NCBI GenBank assembly: GCA_903925515.1
Contig: CAIYFP010000375.1
Coordinates: 1 to 20,591 of the forward strand
Length of the DNA stretch: 20,591 nt
Source: an uncultured Verrucomicrobiota bacterium
GTDB lineage: Bacteria > Verrucomicrobiota > Verrucomicrobiia > Limisphaerales > UBA9464
Direction: 5' to 3'
Part shown: positions 7,384 through 14,752 of the stretch, piece after piece
How positions within the stretch are numbered: the first letter of the stretch is position 1
How the letters are laid out: each line of letters begins with the position of its first letter
Position numbers and translations under genes: made by a program
Notes under the pieces: generated by a model
What the model saw: only the letters and a program-made list of their open reading frames with translations
Databases searched by the model: none
Told to the model about the DNA's origin: nothing

Positions 7384-7402
7384 CCGGATGTTTTTCATCC
7401 GG
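7384..7402. promoter_or_regulatory. Inverted repeat, probable Rrf2 operator (distal)
   Basis: CCGGATG-TTTTT-CATCCGG is a perfect 7-5-7 palindrome. Its outer bases (CCGGA...TCCGG) and 5-bp A/T-rich centre match the proximal repeat, and the centres are 62 bp apart, close to six helical turns. It could alternatively be a transcript-end hairpin of the ABC ATPase gene ending at 7454, but no T-tract follows on that strand. Confidence 0.5.
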
Positions 7403-7453
7403 TTCGAGGACCTGCCATGGACGCGAGCCGTCCCGGACCCTCGCCCCGCCGCT

Positions 7454-8521
7454 TCAACCCTGCTCCCGGTCGTCCGTCTCGAATCCCATGACGGCCTCGG
7501 TCCCGAACCCGGCCCAGCCGACATCCCCGGGCGCAGCGGGCGGGGTTGCCGTCCGAAGAGGCACGTGCAGGACCTCGCCATCGGTGAACGAGGCCTCGGC
7601 ATGGGCGAGCAATCCAACGGCATGCGCTTGCTGGACACGCAGGGGGCCGAGGCTCAAGCCGCGGGGTCGATTGGGATGCCATGAGGCAAGGTCCATGCGG
7701 ACGCCAAGAAGCTTGGCGGCAGGCAGATGGAACCCGGGGTGCTCGTTCCAACCGCGACGGAATCGTTCCGTGAAGGGGCTCCACCAATTGGCGAGGCTGG
7801 ACGTGAAATCCGCAGTCCACGGCGTTGCGGGCCTTGCCCATGACGAAGCCGCTTCACCGACCTGGACTAATTGGCCACGTCGGAGAATGGCGAGGTGGGA
7901 CGCCCCGGGCAGGGCGTCATGGATCCAATGGGAGGCCTCGACCACGGTGCAACCGGAAGAGCCTTGGAGCAGGGCGATGACACGGCGCAGCGCCGTGCGT
8001 TGGGCTGGGTCGATCCGGGCAAGGGGCTCGTCAAGCAGCAGCAGGCGCGGTCGATTGACGATCGCGCGGGCGAGTGCGACGCGGAGGGCCTCGCCGGAGG
8101 ACAACTGGTTGGGCAGGTGCCGCAACCGATGGGTCATGCCGACGGACTCCATGGCCGCGAGCGCGAGCGTGCGGCGCCGGTCGGCACACTGGCCTGCGAG
8201 CCGGAGCGGCAGTTCGACCTGCCCGATGGCATCAAGGTGGGGGAGCAATCCGGGATCGGCTCCGACCCATCCGCAGGAACGCGCCTCGGGGGGGACGGAG
8301 GCGACGTCGCGGCCGTCCATGAGGAGTTGGCCGGAGGCGTGTGCGTGGAGGCCGGCGAGGAGGCGGAGGAGGGTGGTCTTGCCCGCTCCAGACGGGCCAA
8401 CGACGACGCAACGGGCACCGGCTGGGAGGGAGAGGGAAATGTTGGCCAAGGCCTGGGTGTTGCCGACGCGGCACGAGACGGACTGCAATTGGATTGCGGG
8501 GATGGCGTCCGGTGGCGGCAT
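7454..8521 (-). CDS. ABC transporter ATP-binding protein (import-type, with C-terminal domain)
   Basis: 355 residues. Walker A GPSGAGKTT (42-50), signature LSSGE (140-144), Walker B LLLLDEP with Glu165, D-loop and switch His198 (EASHW) are present. The region after about 235 may be a divergent TOBE-like regulatory domain, as in the MalK/PotA group. Odd: at the Q-loop the expected VFQD reads VGAD, so the Gln that couples ATP hydrolysis to the permease is Ala88, and the signature is LSSGE rather than LSGGQ. No permease or binding-protein gene is adjacent. The porin terminator lies between it and the upstream porin gene, so it probably has its own promoter. The substrate is unknown. No strong ribosome-binding site precedes ATG 8521. 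Confidence 0.85.
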   Translation of the reverse strand: MPPPDAIPAIQLQSVSCRVGNTQALANISLSLPAGARCVVVGPSGAGKTTLLRLLAGLHAHASGQLLMDGRDVASVPPEARSCGWVGADPGLLPHLDAIGQVELPLRLAGQCADRRRTLALAAMESVGMTHRLRHLPNQLSSGEALRVALARAIVNRPRLLLLDEPLARIDPAQRTALRRVIALLQGSSGCTVVEASHWIHDALPGASHLAILRRGQLVQVGEAASSWARPATPWTADFTSSLANWWSPFTERFRRGWNEHPGFHLPAAKLLGVRMDLASWHPNRPRGLSLGPLRVQQAHAVGLLAHAEASFTDGEVLHVPLRTATPPAAPGDVGWAGFGTEAVMGFETDDREQG

Positions 8522-8562
8522 GGGCTTGGCGTGGGGCAGGGTTGCGGGGACACGTGGGCAAC

Positions 8563-8594
8563 AAAAAACCCCTGCCGGAATCCGGCAGGGGTTT
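8563..8594 (-). terminator. Intrinsic terminator of the porin gene
   Basis: The arms 8566-8579 and 8581-8594 are perfectly complementary over 14 positions (core CCCCTGCCGGA/TCCGGCAGGGG, effective loop about 3 nt). On the minus strand the stem is followed by TTTTTT. It begins 16 bp past the porin stop. Confidence 0.9.
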
Positions 8595-8609
8595 CCCGGG
8601 GAAGTTCGG

Positions 8610-9770
8610 CTAGAACTTGTAGATGACGTTGAGCGCGAGGCTCACGTCGTTCTTCTCGCCGTCAAAGGGACGAAGAACGGTGCCGCCGATGGCGGTGTCC
8701 CAACGAACCTCGGCGCGGGTCACGACGTTGGCGAAGAGGGCGTAGTCGAGGGTGGAAGTGAGGGCAAACACGCGCTCGTCGTTGCTGTTGCCCGGGAGGA
8801 ACACGCCACCGGAGCTGGTGGCGTACTCGACGCGGTTGTTGAGCTTCAGCTTCTCGGTGAGCTGGTAGGAGATGTAGCCCGAGACGGCATTGGCATAGCT
8901 GCTGTCGGCGATGCCGTTGGCCTGGTAGTCATAGCCGACGCCGAGGGTGAGGGCCTCGATCGGGGTGGCGATGCTGGCACCGACGTAGAAGGTGATGGGG
9001 TCGTTGTTGCTGCCGCGCTCGAGGCCTTGGACGACGCCCGCGTAAAGGGAGGAACCCGCGAGCCAGCCGAGGGACTCGGGAGCCTTCAACACGAGACCCG
9101 CCATGTACGACTTGTAGGATTCCACGACGGGCTTGGCATTGATGCTGCCAAGGGTCGAGCCACCGCCGTTGGCACCGAACCGGCCGCCGTTGTTGGCGCT
9201 GTTCGCCACGCCGACGGACAGGCCGATGGCGTCGCTGAACTGGTAGCTGGCCAATACGCCTTGGTGACCGAAGGGCTCGAGGTTGTTGAAGGCGAGCGAG
9301 CGGGAGAAGTTGGGGTTCTGGTACGAGGAAGTGGTCTCGTAACCGATAATCGGGTCGAATTGGCCGACCTTGAGGTCGATGCCGTTGCCGATGGGGGCGC
9401 GCAGGGCGGCGTAGGCTTGCTTGATGGCGAGCTCGGAGCCAGCGCCGAGGCGGCCCGGCATGACGGCGGCGTCGGGGCCAAACATCAGCTCGGCCTTGTA
9501 GCCGGCGCTCCAGGTGCCCTCGTCCACGGGCTTCTCGAGCTGCACGTTGACCGAGTTCAGGTTGAAGCCGTCCTGACGGTCGCTGGCGGTGTTGGCGAAG
9601 CGATTCGCGACCGTGCGGCCGGTGCCCACGTTGTAGATCGCCGACGTGTCCACGAAGCCGCTCAACGTCGTCGAGCTGAGCAAGGTGTTGACGGGGTGGG
9701 ACTCCTGAGCTTGGGCAACGCTGGCCACGCCAGTTGCGGCGAGGGCCAAGGACCACTTGTTGAACTTCAT
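8610..9770 (-). CDS. Outer-membrane beta-barrel porin
   Basis: 386 residues. A signal peptide (Lys-Trp, hydrophobic LALAATGVASV, then AQA cleaved before QES) is followed by alternating beta-strand sequence with many Gly, Asn and aromatic residues. It opens with TTLSGFVDTSAIYN, seen in putative PVC and proteobacterial porins, and ends ALNVIYKF with the terminal Phe used for BAM-mediated outer-membrane insertion. It probably forms a diffusion channel; specificity is unknown. AGGAGG (9782-9777) lies 6 nt before ATG, the strongest ribosome-binding site in the window, which with the strong terminator suggests high expression from a single-gene unit. The upstream region is unusually AT-rich for this genome. 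Confidence 0.85.
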   Translation of the reverse strand: MKFNKWSLALAATGVASVAQAQESHPVNTLLSSTTLSGFVDTSAIYNVGTGRTVANRFANTASDRQDGFNLNSVNVQLEKPVDEGTWSAGYKAELMFGPDAAVMPGRLGAGSELAIKQAYAALRAPIGNGIDLKVGQFDPIIGYETTSSYQNPNFSRSLAFNNLEPFGHQGVLASYQFSDAIGLSVGVANSANNGGRFGANGGGSTLGSINAKPVVESYKSYMAGLVLKAPESLGWLAGSSLYAGVVQGLERGSNNDPITFYVGASIATPIEALTLGVGYDYQANGIADSSYANAVSGYISYQLTEKLKLNNRVEYATSSGGVFLPGNSNDERVFALTSTLDYALFANVVTRAEVRWDTAIGGTVLRPFDGEKNDVSLALNVIYKF

Positions 9771-9941
9771 CTTGTTCCTCCTGAATTATTTTCTTGGTTC
9801 TATGACAACTTTAAACCGATCAAAAACGAGCCGACGAATCGGCCCGCCGCCGCAATGGCGCGGTCTCTGGTGACCCTTGCCCACAATGCCGAGGATTGGC
9901 AAATGCTATTTTTTGGGCGGTTTGGGTAAGGCAAGTTCCTG

Positions 9942-9971
9942 TTCTCCGAAATGGCCATCCTCGTCTAAGGT
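9942..9971 (+). promoter_or_regulatory. Weak promoter candidate before the dehydrogenase-like gene
   Basis: TTCTCC (9942-9947), an 18-bp spacer and TAAGGT (9966-9971). The -10 would lie only 6 bp before ATG 9978, implying a leaderless or near-leaderless mRNA. TAAGG could instead act as a ribosome-binding site, so this is uncertain. Confidence 0.25.
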
Positions 9972-9977
9972 CCGGCC

Positions 9978-12971
9978 ATGCGCGACCTCGCATCTTCATG
10001 GCCTGCCCTCGGCTTCCTGCTCGCGTGGGCGTCCCCGAGCCTGCCCGATGCCGGCCGGGCCGCCTCCAGCCCTGCCCGTCCACCCATCGTTCATCCCGCC
10101 CTCGACGTCTCCCTCTGGGCCTCCGAGCCGGACGTCATGGATCCAGTCGCCATCGCATGGGATCACCGTGGACGCGCATGGGTCGCCGAGTGCCGGGACT
10201 ATCCCTACGGTGTTGGGCCGGGCGGGCGGGTTGGGTCGGTCGTTCGCCTGCTCATGGACTCCGACCATGACGGCAAGGTGGACCGTTCCGTGGTATTTGC
10301 CGGGGACCTGTCCTATGCCACGTCCGTGCTGCCGTGGCGAGACGGGGTCCTTGTTGCGGCCGCCCCGGACATCTTGTTCCTGCGCGACACGAACGACGAC
10401 GGCGTCGCGGATCAACGGAAGGTGATCCTGACCGGGTTCCGCAGGGGGGTGAGCGACAGCTTGGTCAACGGCCTGCGCCATGGTTTGGATGGACGCGTCC
10501 ATGGTGCCAACGGGGGCAACGGCGGGAAGGTGTCCTCCCCCATGCGTCCCGGGGCGGTGCTGGACCTTGGCGACAACGACTTCGCCTTCGACCCCGACAC
10601 GGGCGTCGTGGAGCGAACCGGGCGGACGGGAGGGGGTTTTGGGCTTGTGATGGACGACTGGGGCCGCTTTTTCACGACGTACAACATCGACCACATCCAG
10701 CACCGGTTCCTGTCCCATGCCGACATCGACGGCCGGGCAGGGTTCCCGGACGTTGCCACCACCACGAGCATCTCGGACCACGGGGACATGGCGCGCATCT
10801 TTCCCGTCTCCGTGGCGGTCACGCGGCCCAATCACCCCGAGCAATCCGGTCATTTCTCGGCCGCCGGCGGCATGGGACGGGTCGCAAGCCTTCGATGGCC
10901 CGCCGCATTCCATGATTCCGTCTTCGTCTGCGACGTCGTGGGCAACCTTGTGCATCGCGACGTCATCCGTGCCCGGGGGGCGGGTTTTGTGGCGTCTCGC
11001 GCCCCGGACGAGGGCGACCGCGAGTTCGTGGCGTCCACGGACCCGGCGTTCCGGCCGGTGGGGATGGAAATGGGCCCCGACGGCGCTCTGTACCTTCTCG
11101 ACATGCAACGGGACGTCATCGAGCACCCGGACTATATCCCGGCCAAGGTTCGGGAGAAGGTGGATGTTCGTGCCGGGGCCGAGCGTGGGCGCATCTGGCG
11201 GGTCCGGCCGCGCAACGGCACGTGGAGCCCCGGGACGGACGTTCCGTTCACGAATCGTCCCGTGGCGGGGTGGGTCCCGCTGCTGTCGCATCCAGACCAA
11301 TGGTGGCGGCTGACGGCGCAGCGGATGCTGGTGGAATCCATGGCACCGGACCTCGCGCCCGTGTTGCGCGGAAAGTTGTCCGGGAAGGACCCCGGGCAGG
11401 CGGCGGCCCTTGGACGGGTGCATGCCCTGTGGATCCTTGCTGTTCGCGGTTGGATCCTGCCCGCCGACCTTGGCGTGGCGTTGGCCGATCCTGCGCCGGG
11501 CGTCCGCGAAAACGCCCTTCAGCTGGTCCGCCTCGACCATCCGGCCCATGCGTCGTGCAGGGAATCCGTGCGTGGCCTCGCCGCCGACCCGGACCCGCGC
11601 GTCCGCCAGCGTGCGCTGCTGGCCCTTGCGCGATCCACGGCGGACGAGACCGGCGTGTTCCTTGCGGCGTTCCGGCGGGACGGCGGGGATCCGTGGGTGC
11701 GCCGGGCGATCCTTGCTGCGGCGCCGGCATCCGCCCGGGTGGCGCTCGGCCGGTCGTTGCTCAAGGACCCGGCATGGAGCGGGTCGGAGGTGGGTACAGG
11801 AGCCTTGCCGGAGCTCGCTCAGTCAATCGCTGGCGATGGATCGGTTGCGGCTTCGGACCTCGCAGCCGTGTTGGAGGATCTGGGTGGTGGGCTGTCACGT
11901 GCGGCCCGCATGGCATGGCTGGGAGGCTGGACGGACGGGCTTCGACGTTCAGGCCGCACGTTCGAGTGGCCACCGTGGCTGCGGGAGCGATGGGGCCTGC
12001 TCGCCCGCGAGGCCGACGACGAGGAATGGGCCGTCCTCGGCCATGTGGGGCGGCTTTCGGGGATGAACGCGTTGCCGGGCTCGGAGGGCCGACTGGCCGG
12101 GGCGCGTGCGCGGGCCATGGACGCGGCCATGGCGCCGGCCGCAAGGGCTGGAGCCATCCGCGTTCTGGAAGGCGACGCGGGCTCGACGGACGCGTTGCTG
12201 CGGTTGCTGGACGGGCGCGAGCCGGGCGAGGTCCAGGAGGCGGCGTTCGCGGTGTTGCGCGAGCGCAAGGGCGACGCCTTGGGGAGCGGGCTGGTGGAAC
12301 GATGGCGCCAGCTTGGCCCGGCGTTGCGACCAAGCGTGCTCAACCTCCTGCTCTCGCGCCGCGCCTTCCATGAGCCGCTGGTGGCGGCGCTGGAGCAAGG
12401 CCAGCTCAAGGTGGGCGAACTGAACCTGGACCTTGAGCAACGCCGTCGCCTGCTGCGCGACGCCGCCTCGGGCATCCGCAAGCGAGCCGCGCGGTTTGTC
12501 AGCGACGAGGAATACTCCAACCGCAAGGCGGTGGTGTCCGACTGGCTTGCGCGGCTTCCGGCCTCCGGCAACGCCGCGAAGGGCCGGGAGGTCTTCGTCG
12601 CCGCGTGCGCCGCGTGTCACCGGTGCGCGGACGTGGGGCGGAAAGTGGGCCCGGACCTGTCGGGCGTGGCGCATCGGAGCGTGGAGGACCTTCTGGGGAA
12701 CATCCTTGACCCGAACATGGCCATCAATCCGGGCTTCGTGGCCTACGAGGCCGAGACGCGGGACGGGGAGTCCCATGTGGGGCTCCTCGCCAGGGAGGGG
12801 CCCGACTCGATCACGCTGGCGCAGGCGTCGGAACGGGTGGTGGTGATCCCGAGGCGGGACCTCGTGCGCCTTGCGGGCACGGGTGCGTCGTTGATGCCGG
12901 AAGGACTGGAGTCGGGCCGTTCGCCGCAGGAGTTGCGCGACCTGATCGCGTTCCTGCAAGAAGCGCGCTGA
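9978..12971 (+). CDS. PVC-type membrane-bound dehydrogenase-like protein with HEAT repeats and C-terminal cytochrome c
   Basis: 997 residues, in the size range of this PVC-specific architecture. Order: signal peptide (about 1-30); a beta-propeller 'membrane-bound dehydrogenase' domain (TIGR02604-like) with DPVAIAWDHRGRAWVAEC, calcium-loop-like DSDHDGKVDR and DTNDDGVADQ, HGANGGNGG and GPDGALYLLDM; an Ala/Leu/Arg-rich helical region (about 430-860) consistent with HEAT repeats; and a TIGR02603-like heme domain with Cys877-Ala-Ala-Cys880-His881, GPDLSG, and Met914 (DPNMAI) as a possible axial ligand. It is likely a periplasmic electron-transfer or oxidoreductase protein, possibly for carbohydrate oxidation; the substrate is unknown. 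Divergent from the porin gene; no downstream gene for 667 bp. Confidence 0.9.
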   Translation: MRDLASSWPALGFLLAWASPSLPDAGRAASSPARPPIVHPALDVSLWASEPDVMDPVAIAWDHRGRAWVAECRDYPYGVGPGGRVGSVVRLLMDSDHDGKVDRSVVFAGDLSYATSVLPWRDGVLVAAAPDILFLRDTNDDGVADQRKVILTGFRRGVSDSLVNGLRHGLDGRVHGANGGNGGKVSSPMRPGAVLDLGDNDFAFDPDTGVVERTGRTGGGFGLVMDDWGRFFTTYNIDHIQHRFLSHADIDGRAGFPDVATTTSISDHGDMARIFPVSVAVTRPNHPEQSGHFSAAGGMGRVASLRWPAAFHDSVFVCDVVGNLVHRDVIRARGAGFVASRAPDEGDREFVASTDPAFRPVGMEMGPDGALYLLDMQRDVIEHPDYIPAKVREKVDVRAGAERGRIWRVRPRNGTWSPGTDVPFTNRPVAGWVPLLSHPDQWWRLTAQRMLVESMAPDLAPVLRGKLSGKDPGQAAALGRVHALWILAVRGWILPADLGVALADPAPGVRENALQLVRLDHPAHASCRESVRGLAADPDPRVRQRALLALARSTADETGVFLAAFRRDGGDPWVRRAILAAAPASARVALGRSLLKDPAWSGSEVGTGALPELAQSIAGDGSVAASDLAAVLEDLGGGLSRAARMAWLGGWTDGLRRSGRTFEWPPWLRERWGLLAREADDEEWAVLGHVGRLSGMNALPGSEGRLAGARARAMDAAMAPAARAGAIRVLEGDAGSTDALLRLLDGREPGEVQEAAFAVLRERKGDALGSGLVERWRQLGPALRPSVLNLLLSRRAFHEPLVAALEQGQLKVGELNLDLEQRRRLLRDAASGIRKRAARFVSDEEYSNRKAVVSDWLARLPASGNAAKGREVFVAACAACHRCADVGRKVGPDLSGVAHRSVEDLLGNILDPNMAINPGFVAYEAETRDGESHVGLLAREGPDSITLAQASERVVVIPRRDLVRLAGTGASLMPEGLESGRSPQELRDLIAFLQEAR

Positions 12972-13268
12972 CGTGGGACGGGCTCCGCATGCTGGCGGCG
13001 GGCCCCTGGGTTGAGGCCATCGGTGGGCCGTGCCCCCAATCCCCGCGCGAGAAGGCGGGAATCTCGCGATCCGCAAGGAGGCGAGTGGCGGCAGGCTGCG
13101 TGCCCACACGCCGTCGTAGCGGATGGGCACCGCGGCATGGGCTCGGGTGGGCTCATCCGACGACACCTCCGCGTCCATCGGACATCAGCCGGCGGCTTCC
13201 CAGCGTGTCGCCGGTGGTCGAGGAGCGATGCGACGACACCACGGGGGACCCGCGTGAACGTGAACCCC

Positions 13269-13380
13269 GGCATCCCGGCGGGGATGCCAGCGCCGGGGGC
13301 GGGACCGGGCTGGCACCCCTCCATGGTGCGGAGGGCGATGGGGACCGGTGACCGGTGGCATCGCTTCGCCCCATCACCGG
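13269..13380. repeat. Cluster of overlapping palindromes (REP-like)
   Basis: GGCATCCC-GGCG-GGGATGCC (13269-13288), CCCTCC/GGAGGG (13317-13335), and three competing pairings: GCGATG/CATCGC (13335-13364), GATGGGG/CCCCATC (13337-13375) and CCGGTGA/TCACCGG (13345-13380). The mix of 'GGCATCCC...' and 'CCGGTGGCATCGC...' palindromes recalls multi-copy intergenic repeats I associate with Verrucomicrobiota; copy number cannot be judged here. Confidence 0.5.
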
Positions 13381-13603
13381 CTACCTGCCGCGAAACCTTG
13401 GGTTTCGAGCAAGTGGATCCCATGCGGTCCGTCCTTCGTGTGGCCAAGGCGTCATTCCCCTGCATGGGGATGCCGGGGTTTTTTGGAGAGGGTGAACGGA
13501 TGCGGGCCTTCGGATCCATCCGTTTGCCCATTCATCCGAGTCCAAGGCCGGAGCCGTGAACCGAAGAACTCCTTGCGCGGGGATCAGGGGTGCCCTTCGC
13601 GTC

Positions 13604-13633
13604 TTGCCGTCCCGGGCCGGTCGTTTCTAGCGT
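13604..13633 (+). promoter_or_regulatory. Promoter candidate for a leaderless LysM-protein mRNA
   Basis: TTGCCG (13604-13609), an 18-bp spacer and TAGCGT (13628-13633). ATG 13639 begins only 5 bp later, so transcription would start at or near the first codon. There is no Shine-Dalgarno. Confidence 0.4.
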
Positions 13634-13638
13634 GGGGC

Positions 13639-14331
13639 ATGCGCGCTCATTTGTTGTCGGCCTTGGTTGGGCTCGGCCTTGCTGGACATGCTGCCCTTGC
13701 GATCGACGTGGACGCGGAGGATTTCCGGCGCCTTGTGGACCGGTTGGCGGCCCAGGAGGAGGCAATCGAGACCTTCCGGGCGTCCATCTCGCAGTTGCGC
13801 GGGGACCTCGCCCGGCTCCGTGCGGAGAACGACAAGCTGAAGGTCCAGTTGGATGCGCCGAGAAACCACGTGACGCAGGACCAGCTCTCCCAGCTTGGGC
13901 AACAATTGAAGGAGGTGGAGAAGAACCGCACGTCGGACAAGCAGCAGATCCTCGACGCGCTGGAGAAGCTGAAGGCGGCGCCGCCGGTTGTGATCCCGCC
14001 GCCGCCCGCGGCCGCGGCCACGGGCGCCACGCGCGGCGACGACAAGCCGAAGTCGTCGGGCATGGACAAGCCGCCGGGGGGCGCGGGCGGGGCTGGCGAG
14101 AAGCCCGGGGAGCCCGTCGATTCCGGCCCGGACCTGCCGTCGGAGTTTTACGAGCACAGCCTTGCCGAGGGCGAGACCTTGGGTGCGGTGATCGAGGCGT
14201 ACAACAAGGCTCACGGGCTGAAGACCCGACTGTCGCACGTGCTGAAGGCGAACCCGTCCATCAAGGACCCGAAGCGCCTGCGCGTGGGTCAAAAGATCCG
14301 CATCCCCGCCGTCAAGCCGTCTGCCCCATGA
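13639..14331 (+). CDS. Exported coiled-coil protein with C-terminal LysM domain
   Basis: 230 residues. Signal peptide 1-21 (LLSALVGLGLAGHAALA), then a charged coiled coil at about 25-110 with heptad spacing (QEEAIETFRASISQLRGDL, LGQQLKEVEKN), a Pro/Ala/Gly-rich linker (about 113-165), and a LysM domain at about 172-225 (EHSLAEGETLGAVIEAYNK, LKANPSIKDPKRLRVGQKI). LysM binds the glycan chains of peptidoglycan, so this is likely a periplasmic wall-anchoring protein. ATG 13639 is chosen because it begins the signal peptide. The stop overlaps the next start (ATGA), and a lytic transglycosylase follows two genes on, supporting a role in cell-wall remodelling. Confidence 0.85.
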   Translation: MRAHLLSALVGLGLAGHAALAIDVDAEDFRRLVDRLAAQEEAIETFRASISQLRGDLARLRAENDKLKVQLDAPRNHVTQDQLSQLGQQLKEVEKNRTSDKQQILDALEKLKAAPPVVIPPPPAAAATGATRGDDKPKSSGMDKPPGGAGGAGEKPGEPVDSGPDLPSEFYEHSLAEGETLGAVIEAYNKAHGLKTRLSHVLKANPSIKDPKRLRVGQKIRIPAVKPSAP

Positions 14332-14708
14332 AGTTTCTTCGCCGCCTTCACCTCTACCTTGGCGTGCTCTACGCGCCGTTGCTTCTCTTCTACCTCGCGA
14401 CGGGCTGGTACCAACTGGCCGTGCCGGACCGGCTGAAGACGCCCAGCGAGGCCGAGACGTTCTGGCAGAAGATGCGCGTCATCCACACGGACCAGATCTA
14501 CCCCACGGACCGCGCCGGGGTCAGGGGGTCGTCGCCCAAGTGGTTTCGGTGGCTCAGCCAAGGGCTGTCGGTGGCGTTGGGACTGGCGACGGTGATCGGG
14601 GTGGTCTTGGCGGTCCGCATCGTGCGGCCCTCGTGGCTGGCATGGATGGTCTTGCTGCTGGGGCTGTTGTTGCCCGGGGCGGCGCTCTGGCTGGGCGCCG
14701 GACCTTGA
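14328..14708 (+). CDS. Small inner-membrane protein (PepSY-TM-like helix)
   Basis: 126 residues. ATG 14328 overlaps the LysM-protein stop by four bases, indicating coupling. Three hydrophobic segments are seen: about 9-28 (LYLGVLYAPLLLFYLATGWY), 73-95 (LSVALGLATVIGVVLAVRIV) and 100-122 (LAWMVLLLGLLLPGAALWLG). The opening LRRLHLYLGVLYAPLLLFYLATGW resembles the first helix of PepSY-associated membrane proteins, but the PepSY domain itself is absent. The 45-residue loop between the first two helices would probably be periplasmic. The function is unknown. Confidence 0.75.
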   Translation: MKFLRRLHLYLGVLYAPLLLFYLATGWYQLAVPDRLKTPSEAETFWQKMRVIHTDQIYPTDRAGVRGSSPKWFRWLSQGLSVALGLATVIGVVLAVRIVRPSWLAWMVLLLGLLLPGAALWLGAGP

Positions 14709-14752
14709 AACGCTCCGTGGCGCGGCCTTGCACGGCCCGCCCCTTGCCACCC

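Larger units (their letters stand above)
12972..13638. other. Gene-free region rich in inverted repeats
   Basis: No reading frame here has a recognisable protein. I find perfect hairpins at 13046-13068 (CGCGAGA/TCTCGCG), 13205-13239 (GTGTCG/CGACAC), the array at 13269-13380, 13391-13407 (CGAAACC-TTG-GGTTTCG) and 13496-13523 (ACGGATG/CATCCGT). CGACGACACC occurs twice in direct orientation (13158-13167 and 13231-13240). A GGGG-TTTTTT run at 13475-13484 could be a weak terminator. It looks like intergenic repeat DNA or remnants of it. Confidence 0.6.

Noticed and set aside
7377..9929. A very long open frame (850 codons) on the + strand
   Set aside because: It is antisense to the clearly recognisable ABC ATPase and porin genes and has low-complexity, family-less sequence; high GC produces such frames.
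9996..11549. A 517-codon minus-strand frame
   Set aside because: It is antisense to the dehydrogenase-like gene, whose motifs are unmistakable.
13011..13559. Open frames in the gene-free region that might encode a small protein
   Set aside because: They read through palindromic repeats, are Arg/Pro/Gly-rich in every frame, and have no start signal or recognisable motif.
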